Assembly (NCBI GenBank): GCA_034509425.1
Contig: JAVTVJ010000513.1
Coordinates: 372,001-436,000, forward strand
Length of the DNA: 64,000 nucleotides
Origin: Eopsaltria australis
Taxonomy: Eukaryota; Chordata; Aves; Passeriformes; Petroicidae
Reading direction: 5' to 3'
Shown here one piece after another: positions 23,071 to 34,050 of this stretch (its first letter is position 1; every line of letters begins with the position of its first letter). Both the position numbers and the translations under genes were made by a program. The notes under the pieces were generated by a model. That model saw only the letters and a program-made list of their open reading frames with translations. It searched no databases and had not been told where the DNA came from.

Positions 23071-23120
23071 AAAGCAACACTAAGTGATAATGAACTGAAA
23101 CTGAAACTTACTCGAGAAAG

Positions 23121-25062
23121 ATGAATGGACTCTGGGTAGAAATGTTAGCTTGGAGAGTTGTATCTCTCCTGATTATAGCCATGACCATAACTGCAAAACC
23201 ACATGTGTACCAAATATTTGAGCACAATATCTGTCAAAAAAAGGCTTATGACACCCACTCTCGCAAAATACTGTTCCAGATGCTAAAGGTCATGAATCCA
23301 TCTATTTAAAAAAAGAAAGATGTTTGAGGTTGCGAATATCTATTCGTTCAAGACAGATTCCTTAAGTCCCGCCAAAAACCTATAGAGTTAATTCAAATTG
23401 ATTCCGGATGCTGTGAGACATGCTTATCTACTTGTCCTGAATTTAAGCTTAAAATAGAAAAGTGCGCAATTAAAAGTAATAACTTAGACTACAATATTAC
23501 TCAAGATTGTGTTATACCCCAAGATGATGAAATAAGTCAGCCAACCCAAAAACCAGAAGAAGCCACAGCTGCTCACACCCAAAACACCCCAAAAAACCCA
23601 ATTTCAGCCTATAGTCTCCAGAATTAGACCTTATGCAATTAAGAAGGTAGAAATCCAAAGACTGCTACTGAATCCAAAATAGTCCTTAAAACAAATAAAG
23701 ATAGAAATGCAAATAAATGCTTCAGCTATTCGATCAGAGTGCACTCCATTCCTTAAGACTTCCTTTATAAATTAGACCATTTAGTTACAAAAACGTGCAC
23801 CTAACATTTTTAAGCAGAAGAGAGACCTTACAAGAATACTAAGAACAAGACTAAGAATCCTGAATACGACAGACTCAGAAGTACTAATGAACAAATTAAC
23901 TGCAGCTAAGAGTGACGTAGTTAAATTACAACAACCCTTTCAATCCTCATTGCTAGCTCTTAGCACCAGTCAATAGAAGTTGTCCGAAATTTTACCGAAA
24001 CAAGAAGAAATACAAGAACAAAATCATAGACGAATAATAAATACCATAATTGCAGTTAGTGAAAATATGTATCTAGCCCTCAGATGTGTACAAGCACAAA
24101 TATAGATGCAATCAGTAGCTGCCTCAATTATCAAAGAAAGTAGTGAAGGCACATTCCCTGTAGAAGTCCGGAAGGTTGTTTGGGACCATGCCTCCCATTT
24201 AGAAAGAGAACTTCAGTCATAGTGAGTTTTAGTTAACTTCACCTATGATCCTGTAACCAGCATGGTAACAGCCTTTGTTTCAACTATTCATAATGTGTCG
24301 GTGAGTCTGATATACCCAATAGTTCCCCTAAGACTAAACCATGAAAGAACCATCCTATATCCCTCAGAACACAGGATGTGGGCACAAAAAGTGGAAGGGA
24401 AATGGAGAACTATTAATATAGAGTCATGTGCCACAAAAAACCAACTTAGATTCATATGTGAAGAGAATATAAATAGTGATCAAGATACTTGCCTGGATAC
24501 AGAACAGAGTATTTGTCACTTTGAAGCCCATTCAGTCAATCAGACAACCCTGCTGGTATACATAGGTCAAAGTTGTGTGTGTCTCAGAACACCATGCTCT
24601 TCGGTAGTGGTAGATGGACTAATCAGAAATGGAACTCAATCCAATTTGTGCATTTGTAACTTTATCAGAATTGAAGGATGTAACTTTTCTTATCAGGCAC
24701 CAGTAGTATCTCATCAATATATAAAGGCAAACCTGACCACGGTACAGGAAATATCACCTGTGCCCATAAGGATGAATCTAACTTTGGTTAAGCAGCTATT
24801 GAAGCACAAGGATTTAAAGGAAATTCTCAGAGAAATTAGAGATATGGGAAAGAGGACTCTGATCACAATACATCATGATACAGAAACCATACGAAGTGTT
24901 TTCAAAAGATTGAATACAGACGCATCTCATCATTGGTGGGACACACTTTTTAGATGGTCACCAAAAGCGACTAGACTCCTCAATGCAGCAACTCATCCAG
25001 CTGTTGTTTTACTAATCCTAGTTAGTGTAAGTTTGTGTATGTCCATTGTCATGCTCTTTTAG
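23121..25062 (+). pseudogene. env: env pseudogene, body B
   Basis: Same structure as in body A: a short open signal-like start (23121-23309), a stop-rich middle, then an open 3' part (24262-25062). Unlike A, this part reads through the membrane segment (VVLLILVSVSLCMSIVMLF) because TGG stands at 24955-24957. It then ends in TAG at 25060-25062 where body A has TGG. The surface part is destroyed, so no functional Env is expected. Confidence 0.8.
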
Positions 25063-25196
25063 AATTGGAGGATGATACAACGAATGGAGGTACTAACCTC
25101 ATTGTCAAAGGTACATGGTAATGCCTTAAGAGATACATATTAGGGAAACAGAGAGAAAGAATTTTTGTACTAAGTAAAAGAATTTATTTATTTTCT

Positions 25197-25210
25197 AGAA
25201 AAGGGGGGAC
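25197..25210 (+). other. Polypurine tract, body B
   Basis: AGAAAAGGGGGGAC directly before LTR3. Confidence 0.85.
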
Positions 25211-25740
25211 TGAAACAGGGGATTTAAGACTTAAAACTTTGAGTAGATTAAACAATAAGATTCATTATCCTGTTCTCCAAGGACAGAGGGAAGGCTAAAG
25301 AGATAAGGGGGGCCCTTCGAAAGATACCTGGTATCTGTCAAAATGTTGCTGAGCTTGCAAAAATAAAAGGGGGCCACCACGGCAAAAGAAAGAACACGCA
25401 TGTGCAAAACTCGTGGGGTCAAAAATTCATGTGAGGTAGAATCCTCTTACTTCATCCTTTCAAGCCCCCAGACTCAAATTAAGACCACCACCTCAATAAA
25501 AGGGACAGATTGCGCAGCCGCAACTGATTTACATATGAAGCGGAGAACAGGCAGGGACAAGTAATAAATATGTATAGGCATTATGGAATATGCATGCTTT
25601 TTGTAGATAAATAAGTGATTAGAAGCTGTAGAAGGCATGCAGGATTTGGGAAGGTGCTCTTCCCCTGCGTCCGGCGCTGAATAAAATACGTACCTACTTT
25701 ACAACTCTAACAGGTTGTGGAGTCTTTATACCACGTCTCA
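25211..25740 (+). repeat. LTR 3 (3' LTR of body B)
   Basis: TGAAACAGGG to CGTCTCA, 530 bases like LTR2, with several private changes: AAGTGATTAGAAGC for ATGTAATTGGAAGC, GGCATGCAGG for GGTACGAAGG, and CTCA for GTCA at the end. The flank after it is minisatellite. Confidence 0.92.
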
Positions 25741-26174
25741 GAACTATTTCCGTTTCTGACGTGTCGCCTTGTGGAAACAATATGACAGTGCAGGACCTTG
25801 TGTAGTGATTGTGACACTGCAGGGCTCCATGAAACCAGGGGCCAGCCCTGCTCTGTGGGGCACACTGTTCCTCGTGGAACCACAGAGATCACTGGGACAC
25901 TGCAGGACCCCATACAACCACGGGGCCATTGTTACACTGCAGGGAATTGTGGAATGAATGAAACAATATTGAAACGGTGGTACTCCATGGGACCAAGAGG
26001 CCCTTGTGTCACTGTGGAACCAAGCAGAGCATTGCTGCACTGGGAGAGCTCATGGAACCAAGGAACCACTGTGACAATGTGGGGCCCAAGGAACCAAGGG
26101 ACACAGTGACACTATGGAGCCTCCTGGCATCCTGGACACCATTGTGACAGTAAAGGGCCTCATGGAACCATGGT
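25741..26174. repeat. Diverged GTGACACTG minisatellite
   Basis: Degenerate tandem units contain GTGACACTGCAGG, CATGGAACCA and GGGGCC. This is the reverse-complement form of the ~40-bp GTGTCACAATGG minisatellite found elsewhere in the window. No gene is seen. Confidence 0.7.
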
Positions 26175-26786
26175 GACACCAAGCTGGGTGTGAGTGTGGA
26201 TCTGCTGGAGGGTAGGAGGGCTCTGCAGAGGGACCTGGACAGGCTGGATCCAGGGCCCAAATCCAACAAGGTGAGGTTTAACAAGACCAAGTGCCAGGTC
26301 CTGCACTTTGGCCACAACAACCCATGTAGTGCTACAGGCTGGGGACAGAGTGGCTGGACAGTGGCCAGGCAGAAAGGGACCTGGGGGCACTGATGGACAG
26401 CAGGCTGGACATGAGCCAGCAGTGTGGCCACGTGGCCAAGAAGGGCAATGGCAGCTGGCCTGGATCAGGAATGGTGTGGCCAGCAGGACCAGGGCAGGGA
26501 TTCTTCCCCTGCACTCGGCACTGGTGAGGCCACACCTCGAGTGCTGTGTCCAGTTCTGGGCCCCCAATTTAGGAAGGACATGGAGGGGCTGGAGCATGTC
26601 CAGAGAAGGGCAAGAAGGCTGGTGAGGGGTGTGGAACACAAGTGCTGTGAGGAGTGTCTGAGGGACCTGGGGTTGTTTATCCTGGAGAAGAGGAGGCTCA
26701 GGGGACTCAAGGTGGTGTCAGGGCACAGGTTGGACTCAATGATCTCCAAGGTCTTTTCCAGCGTGGCTGATTCTGTGATTCTCTGA
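26175..26786 (+). mobile_element. CR1 LINE, 3' fragment
   Basis: Plus-strand CR1 ORF2 C-terminal region and 3' end, from [15 protein letters not shown] through [12 protein letters not shown] and LEKRRLRG to the terminal GATTCTGTGATTCTC. It is the inverted copy of the left CR1's 3' part, cut off at the arm breakpoint rather than by ordinary 5' truncation. Confidence 0.88.
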
Positions 26787-28365
26787 GAGCAGCCTTGAAG
26801 CAGTTGCAGGATGAGCCCTGGGCCTCCTCTTCAGAAGCTCCAGCAGCCCAGGTGCCTCAGCTTCTCCACACAGGCCCCAAAGCCCATCCTGTCAGTCCTG
26901 CAGAGCCTCTCCAGCTCCTCCTCACTGCCCCAGAGCAGGGAGCCCCACACCCAGACACACCAGCCCAGATGTGGCCCCTGGCCTGTGGTGCCTCTGGCCA
27001 GGGAACAGCAGGAGGCACTGCAGGAGCCTGCAGACAATTCCTGAAGCACTTGTAGGATGATCCTGCTCCCCAAGGGACGTTCCCATGGTGCCAAGTCAGG
27101 AACTGAAATGGGAAGTGGGGCCAGAGAGGAAAGGGCAAACAGGAAAGGGCTGTTTGCAGGGGAGGGGACAGGGATGGGCAAGAGGAAGAAATGTGGAGCA
27201 GGAAAGAGGAAAGAAAGCAAAGGTGAAGCCAAGGAAATGCTCAGGGCTGTTTGGGGGTGGCTGCCAGGCAGCCCTGGCTCTGAGCAACAATGTCTGCAGT
27301 GGGACAGGGAACTCACAGCTGATGGGAACAAACTTTCTGGCTGCCTTCAGAGGCCACAACACACCTGAGTGGTTTCCCTGGTGTCCCCTAGCCCTTGGTG
27401 GCCCCCAGGGGCTGATGGCATTTGTGCTCCCTCAGGTTCATGTCCCCACACCAACACCATGGGGTGCTCACGCCTGCTCTGTGCAATGCAAACAGGGGCT
27501 GGTGAGCCAGTGCTGCCGTGTGTGTGCCTGCAAGGATGCAGCAGCTCTGTGAGCTGGGGAGAGGCCAGGGCTGCAGAGGGGGGATGTTGTTGGCAGGTGC
27601 ATGAGGACGCTCTGGGACGCTGCCCTGGGCTGTCCAGCGCAGTGGGGATGGATCAGCCCCTGCTCTGCTGCTCCTTCCCATCTCCCCCAGGGACCTTGCA
27701 GAGCCCCAGCCATGCTGTTTGCCCCCAGCCTGCCCACGGCCAGCCTGGGGCTGCTGACGGGGCTTTTCTGTGCTGAGCATTGGCCTGGGCGTGTTCTTGA
27801 GAGAGCCTGGGCAAGGAGCCTGGAGCCCCCAGGCCCTGGCCTGAGGCGTCAGCGCTGCCCCAGCAGTGCCCATGGCCTGTCCCTGCTGCAGCCCCGGCAC
27901 TGCCACCCCCAGGGCTGGGAGCGAGCCCCAGAGCACTCAGGCCCTACAGCAACAGCAGGGCCAGGAGGGCAGCACGAGGGCCAGTGGCACGGGAGCAGCA
28001 CTGGCAACACCAAGTGCTGCTGCTCCTGGGCAGAGCTGCTGTGCCAGCCCTGATCTGCTCCCAGCTCTGCACGCAGACATTGCTGCTGCAGCTCCTGAGA
28101 GGGGAACAAAAGGGGGATCTACAGTGAAAACTTTGCTGGGAGATCCTTTAATACCTTTAAAGTCCCCAAGAGCCGAGCTCCTCATTGACACAGTCTGGGG
28201 CTACGGAGAAGGGGGAGAGAAACAAAATGAGAAACAGCACAAACAATGGCATTTTTTGTGGACAATATTTAAAAACTGAAAGAGAAGGATCCCCCAAAAT
28301 GAAACCAACAAAAACAATCAAAGATGACATATATTACAAGTGATTTGCAGAAGCTGGAAACCAGT
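26787..28365. other. OR2 3' flank, no gene seen
   Basis: GC-rich non-genic DNA that is the inverted counterpart of 1500-3101. Long accidental frames on both strands do not keep their frame between the copies. Confidence 0.7.
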
Positions 28366-29298
28366 TTACTGCTTCTGAGATTGTCCAGTCATCAGTCTCC
28401 ACACTGCAACCTTGAGCTCCTGGTTCCTCAGGCTGTAGATGAGGGGGTTCAGGGCTGGAGGCACCACCGAGTACAGAACTGACACTGCCAGATCCAGGGA
28501 TGGGGAGGAGATGGATGAAGGCTTCAGGTAGGCAAATGTTGCAGTGCTGATAAACAGGGAGAGCACGGCCAGGTGAGGGAGGCACGTGGAAAAGGCTTTG
28601 TGCCGTCCCTGCTCAGAGGGGATCCTCAGCACAGCCCTGAAGATCTGCACATAGGAGAAAACTATGAACACAAAACAGACAAATACCAAACAGGCAGTAA
28701 TCAATAGAAGCCAAATTTCCCTGAGCTTGGAGTGTGAGCAGGAGAGCTTGAGGATTTGTGGGATCTCACAGAAGAACTGGCCCAGGGCATTGCCCTGGCA
28801 CAGGGGCAGGGAAAATGTATTGGCCGTGTGCAGCAGAGCGTAGAGAAAGGCACTGGCCCAGGCAGCTGCTGCCATGTGGGCACAAGCTCTGCTGCCCAGG
28901 AGGGTCCTGTAGTGCAGGGGTTTGCAGATGGACACGTAGCGGTCATAGCACATGATGGTCAGGAGGGAAAACTCTGCTACAATGAAGAAGATGAACAGAA
29001 AGGCCTGTGCAGCACATCCTGTGTAGGAGATCTCTCTGGTGTCCCAGAGAGAATTGTGCATGGCTTTGGGGACAGTGGTGCCGATGGAGCCCAGGTCGCT
29101 GAGGGCCAGGTTGAGCAGGAAGAAGAACATGGGGGTGTGCAGGTGGTGGCCGCAGGCTACGGCGCTGATGATGAGGCCGTTGCCCAGGAGGGCAGCCAGG
29201 GAGATGGCCAGGAAGAGGCAGAAGTGCAGGAGCTGCAGCTGCCGCGTGTCTGCCAATGGCAGCAGGAGGAAGTGGCTGATGGAGCTGCTGTTGCAGAT
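28366..29298 (-). pseudogene. Olfactory receptor OR2, family 14-like, start codon lost
   Basis: A full-length olfactory receptor frame of 310 codons is open from TM1 to the stop. It shows LLGNGLI in TM1, PMFFFLLNLALSDLG in TM2, MCYDRYVSICKPLHY after TM3, KAFSTCLPHL in TM6 and PALNPLIYSLRNQ in TM7. Where OR1 and OR3 have ATG, this copy has ATC (minus-strand codon at 29298-29296), followed by CNSSSISHF as in OR3. No in-frame ATG precedes it before a stop; the next one lies in TM2 (PMFFF). A CAG acceptor stands 23 bases upstream, and the frame is open back through it, so a spliced upstream exon could supply a start. Otherwise this is a very recent pseudogene. Reading frame certain; functional status uncertain. 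Confidence 0.85.
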
Positions 29299-30540
29299 TT
29301 CTTCACTCTGAGTATCGTGGACTGTTGAAAGAAAACAATGACAAGCCGGGACAGATTTCCTTGTGTCAATCCTATGTAATTTTATTTGAATCCCCTCAAA
29401 GATACTGCTTTTCCCATCGAGTAACTTTGCTAAACTTTTTTGAATTCGGGTTTTTCCTTCTGAATTACTGCCTCCTCTTCAGCATTGCTCTCAGCCTGAA
29501 CACTGGGGAGCCCAGAGGGAAAAGAGGGCACTCTGCACCCAAGTGCAGTCAGATCTGCTGGGCCCTACACAGATGCCCTTCGCTCATTACATTTCACTCT
29601 ATTTCAGGATGACCATACTTAAAACATGATGGAATAATGAAGCGGACTTTTTTTTAAAGGCTGAAGTTTCCATTCCAATTTCTCTAAATCTCCTCTCCCT
29701 TTCCCTGTGCAACTGGACAGGGAGGAATATCAAGGGTTTGCCTGGGGTCTCTACTGCCTGGAGTTGTGCCTATTGGGAGCTGTTTCTCTGTAGCCAAGGC
29801 TTGTCCCTGACAGTGCTGCCACAGCCCAGCCCAGCCCTTGGGGCTCAGCTCTGCCCTGCAGAGCCCTCCCAGCACAGGGCACTGCCCAGGGGCATCTCCC
29901 TGGCAGCAGGGCCTTAAGGGCAGCTCAGACAAACACAGATGCTGCAAGCCAAGGTGCTGCTGCTGTCTGTGGGCAGAGGAGGGTGAGCAGGCACTTTGTG
30001 AGGGAGATGTGAGGCAGATCTGCTGATGGCCAGGGTGACAGTGCAGGAGTGTCAGTGACACAGACAAACGTGACAGCCCCTTTCCCTTTCCTTTCTGAGC
30101 AAGCTGAGAGCAGCCCTGGCCATGCAGCAGCATCTCCACAGCAGGAGGAATCTGCCCTGATGGGGGTGGCTCCTTCCCCCTCCAACTTCTGCCCACAGTG
30201 CATGGGGAGCTGCCAGGCAGGCTGAGAGCTGCCCCTGGCAGGTGGCAGATGGCCTGGGCTGGCCAAGAGCCCTGAGGGCTGCAGGAGCTGCTGTGCAGGA
30301 CAGCCCTGGGCAGCCCTGGCTGCACCCCCACCTTCAGCTGTCCCTGCAGCCGTCCCTGGCAGCAGGAGCCGTCCTGCCCTGTCCCTCTGACGGTGCCCAG
30401 GGCAGCCCCGCTCTGCACCACATCCTCCCCCAAACCACAGACGGCAGCACAGCCATCCTTACACTCACAGCAGTCGTGTCCTGGGGCAGCTTTACAAGAT
30501 CCCTGCAGCCAGAGACTGACTGTGTCACAAGTGGTTAAGA
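29299..30540. other. OR2 5' flank, no gene seen
   Basis: It contains the putative acceptor (CAG, minus strand 29324-29322) and sequence matching the OR1 5' flank up to 29895. Further on, the sequence shares patches with the OR3 5' flank at 43990-44600 in reverse complement. No coding exon can be supported. Confidence 0.6.
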
Positions 30541-31780
30541 TTTCTCCATGAATAAGCTCTGAATTGTCCTTCCAGCTGCTTTCAGCCTCTGTGTGCTTCA
30601 CTCCTCTCAGGTGCCTGCAGGCAGTGCCCTCAGCCCTGCTGGGCTGGGAGAGGAGCTGCTCCTCAGGAGAAATGGCTTTTTGAAGCTCTTCTTGGTTGCC
30701 AGGAGCTGCCTCTGTGCCAGGAGCCCGGCCCAGCTCAGCAGCACAGACACAGCACAAGGACTGGAATGACCCTCTTGGGGTTTGGTGCTGAGTCCCTGAA
30801 CATCAGGCCCTGAGAGGGAGGTGGAGAAACCACTAAGGAATTCAAAGTCACAATCAAACTCCAAAGTTTCTTGAAGTTTTAATGGGTCCCACTGAGGGAC
30901 ACAACTGAGAAAGTGTCCCCAGGTTCCAGTTAGAGCAGAACACTGGAGGCAGTGATGACAGCTGGGCACAAACAAGGCAAAGGTGTCTGTGATGCTGAGC
31001 AAAGCTGGATGTGTTTCAGCAATGCAAAGGGCCAAGGCCTGAGCCCCAGCCCCTGGCAAGGCACATCCTGTCCCTCCCTCATTGCTCAGGCCTCTTCCCG
31101 GGCCACTGCCATGTGGCCATGTGCAATGGCAAGGGCAGCACCATGGGGCGGCCCCTGCCAGGCTGCTGAGCAGGGCCAAGGAGGCAATGAGGCCCCAGCA
31201 CAGCAAGGCTCACTTGTCTCCTCCTCATGCCTCACGCCCAGGGCCAGCAGCCATGGCCAAAGTGCTGCAGGAGTTGCCTCTGGCAGGGCCTTGCAGCTGC
31301 TGCCCATGCCTGTGGCCTCTGCAGCCCAGGCTGTGCTACGGTGTCCCTGCCCTGCGCCTCTGTCCCTGCAGGCTGTCCTCATGCCCTTCCTTTGCTGACA
31401 GCTCTGCCTCCTGCCTGCCTCTGCCTGGCCACACAAAGCCTTGGGCAGCTCCACACTCCTTCTGGGGGACGTGTTGCACCACAGCCCTGCCCTGGGACAG
31501 ATATTTCGTTCTCCTTGTGTCCAGTGTGGGCCTCCCCATCTGCACTTTGCATTAATTCTTTCTTTCTTTCTCTGGCTGTTCTCTACTGTGTCAAAAGGAT
31601 TCACCATCTCTGAAACTGCCCTTCAATCCCTCCCAGGGCTCTCCTCCACTGTCCTCAGTCTCCACTCCGCTGAGCACAGAGCTCCTTTGTCCCTATATAG
31701 TGGTCATGTTCTTGAGGCCTCCCAACCCCACCTTGGGAGATCTCTGGGCCCTCTCCCAGGTGTTGGCAAATGAAAACATT
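30540..31780. repeat. GC-rich duplicated unit, copy 1
   Basis: About 1.2 kb that recurs nearly unchanged at 55430-56345 (direct; matched points 24,574 bases apart) and as the inverse at 43010-43990. Its 30855-30965 part contains a motif on CAACTGAGAAAGTGTCCCC and CAGTTAGAGCAG that recurs elsewhere in the window. A long minus-strand frame has a signal-like start but no ATG, so it is not called as a gene. It ends at TTCTGCTCATGGTCTAAGGA (31780-31799), which marks the start of the satellite array. Confidence 0.8.
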
Positions 31781-33130
31781 CTGCTCATGGTCTAAGGAAA
31801 TCGTCAGATGCCAAGGCTGGCCAGACCTGTCTGTAATGGCATCTTTTGACTGAGAGCAATCCTTGGTTATAGGGAATATTGGAGGCCAAATCCCAGTTTT
31901 GGCCATGGCCCCTGGATGAGAAGGCCGGTTCTTTTCCATAGGAAGGAAAGCACAGAGACCCAGTATTTGGAAGCTGGCCCTCAGGGGGCTAAGGCCAGGA
32001 AGTATTCTCGGGAATTGCAGATTTGGTGTGGGAACAATCCTTCTATATACAGAATTTTAGAGATGGAATTACAATTTCAGCCATGAGTACCTGGACAAGG
32101 ATGGTTCTTTCATATAAGAAGGAAAGCACAGAGCCCCAGTTTTTCAGGGGCAGATGGGAAGCAGCCCTTGATATTCCAAGATCAGCTGGGCCTGTCTGGT
32201 GGGCCCTGGAAGGGCAGCCCAGCTAGACATGTTCCATGTTCTCTTGGTTCCATGGGACCCCACAGTGTCACAATGGTCTCCATAGGAAGGAAACAACAGA
32301 GCCCTGGTGTTTCAGGGGCAGATGAGGGGGAGTGACCAGGGGCAAAGGCCAGCCAGACTTAATGGTGCTGGCAGATTTTGTCTGGGAACAATCCCCGGAT
32401 ATACGGAATTTTAGAGGCAGAATGCAAACTTCAGAAATGGACACTTGGAGGAGAAGGACGGTTCTTTTCCATAGGATAGAAAGCACAGCACACCGGTGTT
32501 TCAGCAAAGTTGAAAGGTGGCCATCAGAGGCGAAGACCAGCCAGACCTCTCCTGGTCCTGAAAGCAACCCTTGGATATAGGGAATTTTGGAGGTGAAATC
32601 CAGATTTCGGCTATTTCTGTGTTGATAAGAAGGACAGTTCTTTTCCATAGGAAGGAAAGCACAAAGCTCAAGTGTTTCAAAGACAGATGAGAGGTGGCTC
32701 CTGGGAGGCCAAGCCAGTCAGACCTGTTTGTCCTGGCAGCTTTTGTCACAGACCAATCCTTGGATATCCAGTTCTTGGGAGGCAGAATCTCCATTTCAAC
32801 CATGGACACCTTGACAAGGAGAGTTCCTTTCCACAGTAAAGAAAAGCACATGGTCCCAGTGTTTCACATATAGATGAGATATGGCCACCAGGTGGCCAAG
32901 CCAGCCAGATCTGTCTCTTCTGGCAGATTTCATCTGTGAAAAATCTTTGCATATAAGGAAATTTGGAGGAGGAATTCCAGTTTTGGCCATGGGCACCTGG
33001 AGAAAAACAGTTCTTTTCCATTGGAAGGACAGCACAGAGCCCCAGTGCTTCAGGGGCACATGAGCAGCAGCCCTCAAAGCCAGCCAGACCTGTCAGATGG
33101 CCCCCAGGAGACCCAGCCAGCCAGGCCTGT
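31781..33130 (+). repeat. ~185-bp satellite array, block 1
   Basis: About seven tandem units of 175-190 bases. Each contains TTCTTTTCCATAGGAAGGAA, then AGCACAGAGCCCCAGTGTTT, then a CCAGCCAGACCTGTC segment, TCCTGGCAG, CAATCCTTGGATATA and GGAATTTTGGAGG. Unit anchors lie near 31930, 32105, 32275, 32460, 32637, 32824 and 33010. Units are diverged, unlike a freshly amplified array. Confidence 0.85.
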
Positions 33131-33319
33131 TCCATGTTCCCTTGGTTTCATGGGGCCCTTCAGTGTCACAATGTTCTCCTTGCTTCTGAAGTGTCACAAT
33201 GGCCCCTTGGCTCCATGCGGCTCCACTGTGTCACAATGGCTTCTCTATGACACTCCGGGCTCCACAGTGTCACAACTGACCCGTGGTTCCATGAGGTTCC
33301 ACGGTGTCACCATGGTCAC
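33131..33319. repeat. ~40-bp GTGTCACAATGG minisatellite, short block
   Basis: A few tandem units combining GGTTCCATGAGG with CAGTGTCACAATGG. It links satellite block 1 and the LTR-like repeat. Confidence 0.75.
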
Positions 33320-33910
33320 TGTCAGAGGCTGGATGAGATCAGTGTCCTGAGACACCTTGGAATGAGCTGTCAATCATTCACACTGTGGGGGGTGGTGCTA
33401 TCCCAACTCCTGATTGGTCAAGCTCTCAATCAATCTGACTATGGGTGGTGATAACCCAGGCTCTGATTGCCTGAGCAATTGCAAGTCCCGTCTGGGGGGA
33501 CACCAATGAAGACCCAGGGCCTTAAAAGATAGAGCACGAGCTCGGCCCATGGTCAGTTGGTAGCTGTATGTGTGTCTTTCTATAGCTCTTCTGTCTTTCT
33601 GTTGCTCTCTCTTTCTTCCCCTTCTAATCTTCTTTACCTGGAACATTTTGGTTTAAAGGTGTCTAGATTAAATGGGCTAAGTTAATGAAGTTACTGCTAT
33701 GATAAGTGTTTTATGTTGAATTGGATGTTGTATTAAATCCTTTGCCAAGGTTCCTTGATTTTCTGTATTTTGCCAGTAAAATTTTATGTAATTTCGACCT
33801 CCTGAGAATATCTGGTTGGTGTCTCTCCTGTGCACCAAACCTGAGTAAAGGAACCTTTGGTTCCCCCCAGCATTTGAGTATTCTGGGCTGTTCCAGCCCT
33901 GCAGGCTCAC
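33320..33910 (+). mobile_element. LTR-like repeat, copy 1
   Basis: Starts TGTCAGAGGCTGGATGAG. It has a CCAAT-type TGATTGGTCAAG near 33410, a TATA-like CCTTAAAAGAT near 33520, a T/C-rich middle (GTCTTTCTATAGCTCTTCTG) and an AT-rich tail. Further copies lie at 58421-59000 (complete) and about 35200-35570 (5'-shortened). The promoter-like layout suggests a solo LTR, but no internal retroviral sequence, primer site or target duplication supports this firmly. Confidence 0.4.
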
Positions 33911-34050
33911 AGTGGCCTCTTGCTTCCAAGATCCCCTGATGTATCACACTGGCCCTTGGTTCCATGGGCCCCAACAATACTACAAGGATTCCCTTGGTGC
34001 CACAAGGCCCCACATTGTCACAATGGTCACCACAGGAAGGAAACAACTGA
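33911..34050. repeat. ~40-bp minisatellite, short block
   Basis: Tandem GGTTCCATGGGCCC / CATTGTCACAATGG units between the LTR-like repeat and satellite block 2. Confidence 0.65.

Larger units (their letters stand above)
7780..25740 (+). mobile_element. Tandem endogenous retrovirus: LTR-body-LTR-body-LTR
   Basis: Two retroviral bodies of about 8.2 kb and three LTRs lie head to tail, so the middle LTR serves both. Corresponding points are 8,692-8,709 bases apart and the copies differ by only a few scattered bases and small indels. Gene order is gag, pro, pol, env. A single CCHC zinc knuckle, gag and pro sharing one frame across a stop codon, and a tRNA-Arg primer site point to a gamma-like or class I element. 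Both bodies carry the same stops in gag and pol and a fragmented env, so neither can encode a working virus. No matching target-site duplication is seen between the bases before 7780 and after 25740. Confidence 0.95.
26175..29895. repeat. Right arm of large inverted duplication
   Basis: Reverse complement of 1-3712: the CR1 3' end (26175-26786), GC-rich flank, OR2 and its upstream flank. It begins abruptly inside CR1 sequence next to minisatellite, marking the duplication breakpoint. Confidence 0.9.

Noticed and set aside
30607..31206. Minus-strand frame with a signal-peptide-like start (LCWGLIASLALLSSLAG)
   Set aside because: The frame begins at a TTG two codons after a stop, with no ATG. 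The duplicates at 43 kb and 55 kb end at different places, and no family is recognised.
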